Assembly (NCBI GenBank): GCA_018873225.1
Contig: JAEILZ010000005.1
Span: 992,001 to 1,056,000 of the forward strand
DNA: 64,000 nt
Direction of reading: 5' to 3'
Source of the DNA: [Phialemoniopsis] sp. UDSM-2020
Lineage: Eukaryota > Ascomycota > Sordariomycetes > Thyridiales > Thyridiaceae
In this document: positions 56,020 through 64,000 of the stretch, one piece after another
How the letters are laid out: each line of letters starts with the position of its first letter
Numbering within the stretch: position 1 is the first letter of the stretch
Program-made: the position numbers and the translations under genes
Notes under the pieces: generated by a model
Database searches by the model: none
The model's input: only the letters and a program-made list of their open reading frames with translations
What the model was told of the DNA's origin: nothing

Positions 56020-56573
56020 ATGGAAAGTATGGCAAATCCACAATCAAAGCTCTTCGGAGTCTGGAAGCTCATCTCCTTCGCCCTCTATCCTGCGGACTCG
56101 CCGGGCTCCAAACCCATCCAAAGTCCACTCGGCGATTCCCCCGTCGGGCGGCTCTTGTTCACACCCGCCGGATACATGAGCGTGACTTTGACGTCGGCGG
56201 ATGCTCTTGCTCCCATCGACGCGAAGCAGTGGATCTTCGCCAAGGACGAGGATGTGATCCGCGTTGCACGGATGATGCAGACCTATTGCGGACCGTATCA
56301 TACATATGAAGAGGATGGATTGCAGATGCTGCAGACAGACATCGAGCTTTCTATTGATCCCAACCTGATTGGTACGCCATCGATCAGGAAGTGGCACTTT
56401 CTAGAGGGAGACCATGATCCCGTTCTCGTGCTTGAGCCGGCACAAGCATATGTATTACCGGTAAGTTATCGCGCGTCTTCAAATATTGCCTGTGGCTTAC
56501 AAAAGGGCTACAACAGGATGGTTCCAGAGTAGTTGCATCTTTGAAGTGGGAGAGACTGAGCGGCAGGTCTTAG
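56020..56573 (+). CDS. lipocalin-like domain protein
   Basis: Two exons: 56020-56460 and 56517-56573, intron 56461-56516 (GTAAGT donor, ACAG acceptor). The product is 165 residues, a normal length for single-domain members. It opens with LFGVWKLISF, then GRLLFTPAGYMSVTL, the pattern of the lipocalin-like family (Lipocalin_5 type). The second exon adds the closing strand VVASLKWERLSG. Such proteins occur alone or beside polyketide and other specialised-metabolism genes; their reaction is mostly unknown, though some act as cyclases or isomerases. A second in-frame Met four codons later (56032) is a possible start. No signal peptide is present. Confidence 0.75.
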
Positions 56574-57457
56574 GATGGAGCGTTCGAGGCCGAGGCGGTC
56601 GAGGTTGACTTGGCCTAGTTCCAAACCGCGAATTCTTTACATCTGATGCACCACACGAACATTCCTGCCCTCTTCGAGCAATACAGGTTGCCTGAATAAC
56701 CGATACGCATCCTTTTGAGCACTGGTTTGTCTGCTTCCCACTGTAAATTGTTAGTGCGGCGTGGTGATCTCCGATCCCTGTAGAATCCATTCCACTCAAG
56801 GTCGGCCAAAGGAGGATTTCGAACAAACATGCGACTTTGCTCCGAATGGGGGCCAAAGAGCTTTGACCAGAACTTTAATAGCTAGGTACTTAGGTATCTT
56901 GTGTGATTCATCAAAATACGGAGTGAGCTTTACTCAAGCTTGGCCAGTTTTATGCTAGGGCTGACGTGAACATCTCGTTTGGTAGTGCTAAGAGCCGATA
57001 AATCTCCACTCAGAACCGCGCCCAAGCATTCTTTTGCTCGGTTCAGCTTCATGGACGCGAGTCGACGCCGCTGGGCAAGTCATCCTTGTTCTAGTGATTC
57101 AAATCACGAAGGCTTGCAGGGAGGCAGACCGATGAGCCGCAATGCGATCCACCATCAAAGGCCGAGCCACGCAAAGCTACCCTACGTGCCTGGTCTAGGG
57201 GCGGCCGTTTCACACCCGCTCACCCCATAACTACCCTGCGTTCTGCTGGTCAGAACCCTTCTAGATCTATTTTAGCATGGTCTCGCCAATTCCTTAGGGG
57301 TCACTCAAGCGGATTACCAGACTCGAAAATCTGAAAAGAGTCGCACGGCCGTTAACTACCTATTGCTAGCCTTCCTCTTCTGTTGCGATACACCAATTTC
57401 ACAGCTTCCAAGGCCTCTTCCTCTTAGTGTCGCAGCGTCCTGAAGGACAGAAACGCA
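56574..57457. other. intergenic region
   Basis: About 880 bases upstream of the SDR gene. Open frames are short and not protein-like. No repeat or RNA gene recognised. Confidence 0.45.
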
Positions 57458-58754
57458 ATGCCTCAGACCTATACCGTGGGCGCCTGGCGCGCACAGGCCA
57501 AGGCCCAGCTTGCGCCGCCCACCGAGTCCTTCGCCGGCAAGACCGTCCTCCTTACCGGCGCCAAGGGCGTCGTCTGTAGCGAGGTCGCCCGCATCCTGAT
57601 ACGACTCGGCGTAGAGACGCTCATCCTCGCCGTCCGTGGTATTCCCGAGGGCCCCGAGGGCGAGCCAGCCCTCGAAGCACTCCTCGGACCCGCCGACAAA
57701 CGCGCGGGCACCCGCGTGCTCCTCTGGCCCGTCGATCTGATCTCCTTAGACAGCGTCCAGGCGCTTGCCGCCCGCGCCAACGCCGAGCTGCCGCGCCTCG
57801 ACGTCCTGCTCAACGGCGCCGCTTACTCTGCGCGCGACAGGCGCACGACGGAGGACGGTTGGGAGTATGGTGAGTGCAGTGTTTTCCTTTGCGGTCTCGT
57901 CGGCGCCCGCTTCCTCCGTGTGTAACCTAGATTAACAAGATGGCCGCACCAATCAAGGCATGATGGTCAACCATTTCTCGCCCGCGCTGCTGACCTTGCT
58001 TCTTCTGCCTCTCTTGAAGAAGACGGCTGACACGCACAACACGACCGCCGTTGTGGCCGAGGTCGCCTCCAACGGGTGCCGGATGGCCCGCCCGGCCATG
58101 CCTGAGCCGCCCAAGACCGTAGGGGCTGGCGAAACGCACTACCTCAAGGCCGTCAACGCAAAGAGCGACTGGGCCTCGCGCCACCGCTTCTACGGCTTCT
58201 CCAAGCTGCTCTTTTGCCACTTCTTCCACGAGCTCGCCAGCCAGCTCCAGCTCAGCAACGTCCAGTTCCACAGCTCAGACTTTGGCATATGCAAGATGCA
58301 GAAGGGAGTCACCGAGGTCTTCAAGTCCGCAATTCCCTTCACGGTCTTCCTGGGCAGGGAAGTGGAGACGTGTGCAAACGTGGTGGTCAACTCGTGCATT
58401 GCTCGCGGGGGTGCCAAATCATCGTTTTTTTCGGATTACAAGGAGACAGGGTATGTACAGACCATGAAGTCCTTCACGAAAAGCATTGCAATTCTAATTG
58501 AAGACCTTAGGCTTCCCGACTTCATGACGACTGAGGCGAGCATCAGGATGCAGAAGGCTGTGTGGGAGGAGACTTTAAAAGTCCTTCGCGAGCGTCTCCA
58601 GACCTCTTCCCCTGAAGCTTACGACCTGGTGAAGTCCCAACCTGGAGCCCAAAATGAAGCTCACGCAGAGGGACAGAACGTCGGTCAGGACAAGGCCCAG
58701 CTTCAAGTTGCTGACGTGGCACCGGTACAAACTTCGGCTAGTGTGGCTGCTTAG
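57458..58754 (+). CDS. short-chain dehydrogenase/reductase
   Basis: Two exons: 57458-57869 and 57958-58754. The 88-nt intron has a GTGAGT donor and a CAAG acceptor, chosen because it restores the family motif around GMMVNHFSP. The product is 402 residues. The cofactor motif is TGAKGVV (33-39), slightly off the usual TGxxxGIG. The catalytic pair is Tyr216-x3-Lys220 in YGFSK, with a Ser at about 175. The layout resembles retinol-dehydrogenase / WW-oxidoreductase-like SDRs. The last ~50 residues are a low-complexity Gln/Ala-rich tail unusual for the family. Exon 1 is much more GC-rich than exon 2. Substrate unknown. Confidence 0.75.
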
Positions 58755-59017
58755 GCTATCGTAGTCAAGAAGCCATTTCAGGTTGCTGTATTACTTCCCT
58801 CGAGATTAGCGGATACCAATCGTATGCATTTTTCGGAATTCTCCTTTGTGTTTTGGAAGAGGTTATTGGGCCAATTATTTAATATTACAATCTGTATATC
58901 TATGGTAAATCTAAGGTGCTTCTGAATTCTGTCTATCTGGGGACATTTACGAACATGAAATTGATAAAGTCTGCTGCGTGACGAGGCAACGAGGATTAGA
59001 AGCCACGATCAGCGCTA

Positions 59018-60745
59018 TCAGATTCCTGGGGTTTGTGCTGTATTATTGGTCTTCTCCGTTCTCTTCTCATCCTCCAAGCCATACTGAGTGTCCAACTCGG
59101 TTCTCAGCTCGACCTGCTTCTCGCCAAAGCACAGCACGAATCCGAGTAGCGCAAACACCATGCCCACATACCAGGACGTCTCCAAGGCATCAGAAAAGAT
59201 CGACACGACCTGTCTCCTATTCTCTGCGTTAAGTGACTCAATGAAATACTTTGTCGTGAACCCCAGAGCCCCACCGCTGCCCAGCGATGCCTGTAGCTGG
59301 GGGTGGTTGGTGATGCGCCCGACGTTGTTGGCGACCTGGCCGTTGAACACGATGGCCGGGATAGTGATGCCCCAGACGAAGGCGAAGCTGCGAAGGAAGG
59401 CATACGTAGCAGTAGCGCTAGCATTGTACGAGTCTGGTAGCGAAGCTTGCAAGGCAGTGAGCGGGCTGTTCATCGTGAGTCCCGTCCCCGCGGCTGCGAC
59501 CATCTGGAGCAGCACCCACTCTGCCGTACCCGTGTGCCCGTTCATGCGCGAGAAGAGACCGAAAGCCAGTGACATAAGCGCGAAGCTGGCAATGTGCACC
59601 GGGAGATATTTGCCAGTGACCGAGATGATGATTCCAGCGGCGATTGTGCAAGGGACCACCACCGCATTCAGGGGTAGGATTTGCACGCCGGACCTGATTG
59701 GTGACGAGAGCTGGACCGCTTGGAAGTAGATGGGAAGATAGTATGCCACCCATTGCAGAAGCATGGCCGACAGGAATGTCAGACAGTACGCGATGGCCGA
59801 TGTGCGATTGCCGAACAGCTCCAGCGGGATGGTGGGCTCCTTGCATAGAGGTGTGCTCTCGTAGTAGACGAAAGCTACCAAACCGACCCCACCCAGAACA
59901 ATGGGTAGGATGATCTGCCAGGACCGCCACGGGAACAGCTGACCGCCCATGACCAGGCCAAGAAGCAGGGCCACTGACGAGCCGATGAAGAGCGTGTTGC
60001 CCAAGTAGTCAATTCGAGCCAGAGCATGCATCCAGGTCGGCGACTTCTTATGCTTCGTGCGCAGGTACAAGGCGTTTAAGATCAATGCGATGCCGCCGAT
60101 CGGCAAGTTGATGTAGAACACCCATCTCCAGGAGATGTTCTCAACAATACTCCCACCGATCAGGGGACCGATGGCCACAGCGACACCGCTTGTCGACATG
60201 ATGACGCCAATGTATTTGGGACGCTCCCGAAGAGCGACTAGGTCGCAGACGATGAGGTCGACGAGCATCATGATGCCCCCTGAGCCGAGCCCCTGAATAC
60301 AACGGCCGACCAGCAGCATGCCGACGTTGACAGCACCGCCGGAAAGACCACTGCCCAGCAGAAAGAGAGATATTGCCCCAAGTGTAATGTAACGTCGGCC
60401 AAAGATGTCGGCGAGTTGCCCGAAGAAGGGCTGGACGGCGGTCGAGGTGATGACATAGGTGTTGGCAATCCAGACGTACTGGCCTTCTCCGCCGATCTCC
60501 CTGATGATGGTTGGCAGAGCTGTCGTGATGACACTGATGTCTAGCGCAGAGAGAAAGGCGGCTAGGCAAAGGGAAACCATGACCATCCAGAAGCCGAACG
60601 AATGTTGCGTATGGCCTTTCTGCGCCTCGGGGTCATCGTGCCCAGTCGGCCCGTCGTCTTCATTATGTAGTATACCAGAAGTTGGTTCATCGGGATGTTG
60701 ATGACTCTGGGCTCTGTCAGGTGGTGGATCTAAATTGGAGGTCAT
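59018..60745 (-). CDS. DHA2-type MFS drug/toxin efflux transporter
   Basis: A single-exon 575-residue protein with 14 expected membrane helices after a ~50-residue hydrophilic N-terminus. Diagnostic segments: LDISVITTALPTI in helix 1, QLADIFGRRYI between helices 2 and 3, GSGGIMMLVDLIVCDLV and the DHA2 motif WRWVFYINLPIG, plus an ILPLN segment in the second half. The family exports drugs, toxins or secondary metabolites using the proton gradient. Proximity to a lipocalin-like gene, an SDR and a Zn2Cys6 regulator fits export of a specialised metabolite; this is inference. Confidence 0.9.
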   Translation of the reverse strand: MTSNLDPPPDRAQSHQHPDEPTSGILHNEDDGPTGHDDPEAQKGHTQHSFGFWMVMVSLCLAAFLSALDISVITTALPTIIREIGGEGQYVWIANTYVITSTAVQPFFGQLADIFGRRYITLGAISLFLLGSGLSGGAVNVGMLLVGRCIQGLGSGGIMMLVDLIVCDLVALRERPKYIGVIMSTSGVAVAIGPLIGGSIVENISWRWVFYINLPIGGIALILNALYLRTKHKKSPTWMHALARIDYLGNTLFIGSSVALLLGLVMGGQLFPWRSWQIILPIVLGGVGLVAFVYYESTPLCKEPTIPLELFGNRTSAIAYCLTFLSAMLLQWVAYYLPIYFQAVQLSSPIRSGVQILPLNAVVVPCTIAAGIIISVTGKYLPVHIASFALMSLAFGLFSRMNGHTGTAEWVLLQMVAAAGTGLTMNSPLTALQASLPDSYNASATATYAFLRSFAFVWGITIPAIVFNGQVANNVGRITNHPQLQASLGSGGALGFTTKYFIESLNAENRRQVVSIFSDALETSWYVGMVFALLGFVLCFGEKQVELRTELDTQYGLEDEKRTEKTNNTAQTPGI

Positions 60746-61334
60746 TGTTTATAGGTGTTTCGGATGCGGTCGTGATGTGAAGACTCGATAAGTCTGGATG
60801 CTCGAAGTTTCACAATGACGACGACAAGCCTCAGCTTTATGGCAGTAGTGCACCCCGTTCTTTGATTAGAAATCAACAATCCTGATGTGAAGGGTTCTCC
60901 TTTTTCAAGGAAAATCGAATCATCTTATGTGTCTTGCACAGATAGTCGTTGTCTCGAATGAGGCTCAAGTATGGTGAAAAGGTATCCGAAAAGTCTCCGG
61001 GCGGGTATCATCAGCAGGACCCTGATGAACTTGCTGAATCGAGAGATAATTTGTGAGTCGCTGACCCCATTCTTCCGGTCTTAGCTTGCCAAATAACCCC
61101 CCATGCTTTATGGAGTGACCGGCTACAAATTCAAGCTCAATTCGATCTGGGCGATTGTTCTCCTACACCTACACCGGAGTCGGCTCTGCTTCCATTGGCA
61201 GCCCTCGTGATCACGAGACTCTTCCGAACATATGGTCATTGCATTTGAATTGAAACCCTCAAATTCCAGAGCGGTTGACCAGTTAATTAAGAAAGAGAGC
61301 CTGTGTTCATATTTCCTGAGTCTGCTAGAACTGA
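60746..61334. other. intergenic gap
   Basis: About 590 bases between the efflux transporter start and the 3' end of the MOSC gene, both on the minus strand. It should hold the transporter promoter. No clear TATA box or gene was seen. Confidence 0.45.
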
Positions 61335-62627
61335 TTACTTTTTCGTCTGGGAAACCCCAAAGCTCGTCAGATGCGGCCAATCTACTCGGTGTCAGCATCT
61401 CTTGTCATCCTAATATCTCTGAAAGGGCAAGACTTACCGAACGTGGTTCTCTCCTTGTTGACGTAGGTGACCTTGACCTTTTGGCCGAGAAATAACTTCT
61501 TCCCCGAGGAATCACCAAAACAGTAGCCGTAGCGACCGAATACAGGACTGTATTTTGCCCCTTTGTCTACCCTCCGATCCTTGTTCAGCTTCTTCCACAC
61601 CAAGCCTCGTTCGTCGGTCGCTGTCTTCCCTGTGCTGTAGTCCACGGTGATGCTTTGACACCGGTAGCAATTGGCCGTTAGGGGCATCTGGATACCGCCG
61701 TCAAACGTCAACTCGCCCCAGTAATCTTCGACGTAGGGACCAGACGCTCCCTTGACGACAATGTTCGGCCGAAACTTCCTCACATCCATCTCATAGTCTG
61801 CTTCCAGCCTGGATGTGACCTGGTTGTTGGACTCCTCAGTTACAACGAGGTAGTGGGCAATGTCGTTGAATACGAGACGCTCAGGCGAGTACGCCATGCC
61901 TGGGACGAGGCCCCGCAACCGGGAGACGAGGCGGCCTTTCAAGAGGCCGGCTCTGCTGTTTGGCGCAAACGAGCCCAGCACGGGCCGTGATCCGTCGCCG
62001 ATGTAAACGAGACGGATCTCCATACCGAGGCGGTCAGAGAACCACGTCGCGTACCCGTCCCCCATGTCGTAGGCGGGTGCTTCACTCGTGTGCAAGATGG
62101 TGTTAATCTTTTCCCGTCCATCAACGGTGGGATGAAGTGGGAAGCGGATCTCGTCCTTGGGGTGAATGTCCTTCGCCGTGTCAAAGTCGGTGCCCCTGCC
62201 GTGCCATGACACGACGACCTCGGCGCCGGGTGCGTTTTCGAGCTCCTCGTTGAACTCGACCGAGGCGCGGAACAGCGCCACTTGGAGGTAGTATCCGGCC
62301 AACACCGTTTCATACCTCGTGATCTTTTTGTCTTCGTCTCGATGGATTCTTTGTAGCGAAAACGTACGGTCTCCTACCATCCCGTACTTGCCGATGTGAG
62401 CCGTCTTTAGCGCCGTGCCGCGGAGCGACTTGACAGGATAGACGTAGAGCTTCGAGATGAGTTAGTTGTATATTATACACGAGCGAAAGGATCCAGTCCA
62501 TATTCACCTGGGAGACTTCCAGGGTCTCACCATCGTGCGGCCGCGAGGCCACCCACAGCAGTGCGGCGAGGATTGCCGTCAGCACGGCCACAGCGAGCGC
62601 TACATCGCCGAATGGGCCCAGCAACAT
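61335..62627 (-). CDS. membrane-anchored MOSC-domain protein (mARC/YcbX-like)
   Basis: Three exons: 62508-62627, 61438-62449 and 61335-61381, with introns 62450-62507 (GTGAAT donor, ACTAAC branch) and 61382-61437 (GTAAGT donor, CTGAC branch, TAG acceptor). The product is 392 residues. The final short exon completes the family ending ERTTFDWPHL, strong support for the splice. Residues about 6-27 form one N-terminal membrane helix, then LYVYPVKSLRG begins the MOSC_N barrel. FRPN (about 266) and the Cys pair NCYRC (Cys301 and Cys304) mark the MOSC core; a Cys here binds molybdenum cofactor in mARC-like enzymes. The layout fits a reductase of N-hydroxylated compounds anchored in a membrane, but the substrate is unknown. 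Confidence 0.85.
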
Positions 62628-63241
62628 GATCGAGGATGCCAGTTTTAAGGCTGTTGAACATAGATTTGAATTGGAAGAGTGCTAAGCTATGAAAGAGAGT
62701 GACATGATGATAGGTTTATCAGGAAACCCGCCACCTGCAGCAGCCTCCGATCTAACAGCCGGACCCAATGGGTAGGTCTTGGCTAACGATGGGGGCATCC
62801 AGTCCACTCCCTTAGCTTCTGGAACCTTACCGCTTCCGGTAATTGGGGTGACCAAAACCCAAGAGGCGACCAAGATGGCCCCAGCCGGCTTTGTACCCTC
62901 GCCTTATCGGCGCTAACAATGGATGCGGAGATAATGACTAACCCAGCGTGCATCCCAGTCGCTACACCAGGTGTGGTGAGTGCCGAATCGTCGTTGAGAC
63001 TACGGAGTACCTACTCAGGTATGCCCAATGGTGTGCATCGCAGAGCACAGGTCGCGCGCCGTTTCGCTCACCTCGCTTCCCCCGCAACGCGCACATCACC
63101 CTGGAACCTCCTCCGCTCGATCCCCTGTCGCTTGGCCCCGACTGCCCCCGCTCTTATCTCTGAGGTTTCAGCCTTCCCGACCGCAAGACGCTCTGCCAAA
63201 AGAAGCTTGGAGTCCCCCCCGTACAGACGACGCTGTTCAGC
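62628..63241. promoter_or_regulatory. divergent promoter region
   Basis: About 615 bases between the MOSC gene (minus) and the regulator gene at the right edge (plus). It should hold both promoters. I saw no clear motif. Confidence 0.4.
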
Positions 63242-64000
63242 ATGGAGGGTCACCTGGTGATTCCCCGGCAGATTGAATACCGCTCTCCTCCCCCTCCTCC
63301 TCTTCTTCCTGCCGCCACACAGACCTCGACATCCCCATCGTCATCGTCGTCATCATCCTCCATGGCCGTCAAGAGGATCCGCGTCGTCGAGGGCTCATGC
63401 TGGTCCTGCAGAAAGCGCCGCATCAAGTGCGACTTGGCCAAGCCGCGATGCGAGCGCTGCTCCCGCGTCGGCGCGACCTGCGAGTACGCCGCGAGGCCCC
63501 TCCGGTGGTGCACCAGACCGACGGCCGCCGCTCCGGCCCGCTTCCAGGTAGTGCCCTCGGCCGTCGACCAACTGGCCGCGCCCCTCGGCGCTCGCGAGAA
63601 GCGCGCCCTAACATACTTCAGCGGTCGCTTCTGGCCGCTCCTGACGACGACGATGGACCCCTGCGCCCTGCCCATGATGCTCATCCTCGAGCACAGGGTG
63701 CTGCTGCTGACGGCCTGCCTCGTCGCCGACACGCACCGGGTCCTGCAAGACGGGCGCAACAGCCGCAAGGGGCCGCAGCTGAAGCGCCTCGAGTGCCTGT
63801 CGGCGATGAGGAGCCAGCTCAACGAGTACTGCTCCAACGACGAGGTGCCCTGGACGGGATTGTTGCTCGCGGTGCTGCTGCTCTACTTTCACGACGGCTA
63901 TCTTGAATGTGCCGAAAAGTCCGCCTCCACGGCCAGTCACCATGCCGGGGCCAACGCCATTATCGAGAAGCTTGGCGGGGTCGAGGTAGTTCTGGATACC
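63242..64000 (+). CDS. Zn2Cys6 transcription factor, cut by right edge
   Basis: An open frame of 253 codons running off the window, so the C-terminus is missing. From the ATG at 63242 the first 40 residues are Pro- and Ser-rich low complexity; the next Met (63362) lies 14 residues before the zinc cluster and is the alternative start. The Zn2Cys6 cluster (about residues 53-80) has spacing C-x2-C-x6-C-x6-C-x2-C-x6-C. The following segment resembles the fungal-specific regulators of specialised metabolism in length and composition. The coding is very GC-rich. It is the likely regulator of the neighbouring efflux, SDR and lipocalin-like genes; this is inference. Confidence 0.8.
   Translation, partial: MEGHLVIPRQIEYRSPPPPPLLPAATQTSTSPSSSSSSSSMAVKRIRVVEGSCWSCRKRRIKCDLAKPRCERCSRVGATCEYAARPLRWCTRPTAAAPARFQVVPSAVDQLAAPLGAREKRALTYFSGRFWPLLTTTMDPCALPMMLILEHRVLLLTACLVADTHRVLQDGRNSRKGPQLKRLECLSAMRSQLNEYCSNDEVPWTGLLLAVLLLYFHDGYLECAEKSASTASHHAGANAIIEKLGGVEVVLDT

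Noticed and set aside
1..64000. CRISPR array, insertion sequence or full transposon
   Set aside because: No regular spaced repeats or transposase/reverse-transcriptase motifs were seen by eye.

Overview
The window is a stretch of chromosome from a filamentous ascomycete (Pezizomycotina, most likely Sordariomycetes or a near relative). The basis is short GT-AG introns (48-88 nt) with CTRAC-type branch points, two HET-domain genes, Zn2Cys6 regulators, a SUR7/PalI-type membrane protein and a quinate regulator pair of the fungal QutA/QutR type. I recognise 27 complete or nearly complete protein genes, one broken gene, and partial genes at both edges. I saw no tRNA, rRNA, CRISPR array or recognisable transposon. 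Splice sites were assigned by reading the sequence and keeping frame and family motifs; none is transcript-confirmed.

Layout. 0-19 kb: a partial gene at the left edge, a secreted alpha/beta hydrolase, a HET gene broken by an in-frame TAG, a homoserine-dehydrogenase paralogue, a conserved fungal protein of unknown function, an intact HET gene with a membrane-like segment, a small cysteine-rich secreted protein, a second alpha/beta hydrolase and a small secreted protein. 19-27 kb: a secreted fusion of two cupredoxin domains with a ferritin-like domain, a SUR7-type membrane protein, a cytochrome P450 and an NAD(P)-dependent ketone-reductase-like protein. 27.8-38.5 kb: a Zn2Cys6 regulator divergent from a sugar-type MFS transporter, then a dihydrodiol-dehydrogenase-like oxidoreductase, a dimeric alpha/beta-barrel protein and a 3-carboxymuconate-cycloisomerase-like lyase, all in one direction. 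39-42 kb: a secreted protein and an NmrA-like protein. 42.7-52.7 kb: a quinate/shikimate utilisation cluster with permease, 3-dehydroshikimate dehydratase, QutA-type activator, QutR-type repressor and a Gfo/Idh/MocA oxidoreductase. 54-64 kb: a multi-pass membrane protein, a lipocalin-like protein, an SDR, a DHA2 drug-efflux transporter, a membrane-anchored MOSC protein and a Zn2Cys6 regulator cut by the right edge.

How the genes fit together. The quinate cluster would import quinate/shikimate and turn 3-dehydroshikimate into protocatechuate under an activator/repressor pair that shares one 431-bp promoter. The lyase and dihydrodiol dehydrogenase 4-10 kb to the left would fit aromatic ring catabolism, so 28-53 kb may be one extended aromatic-utilisation region. 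Quinate dehydrogenase of the usual AroE type and catabolic dehydroquinase are not in the window. The right-hand 10 kb has tailoring, efflux and regulator genes but no backbone synthase, so it may be the edge of a specialised-metabolism cluster.
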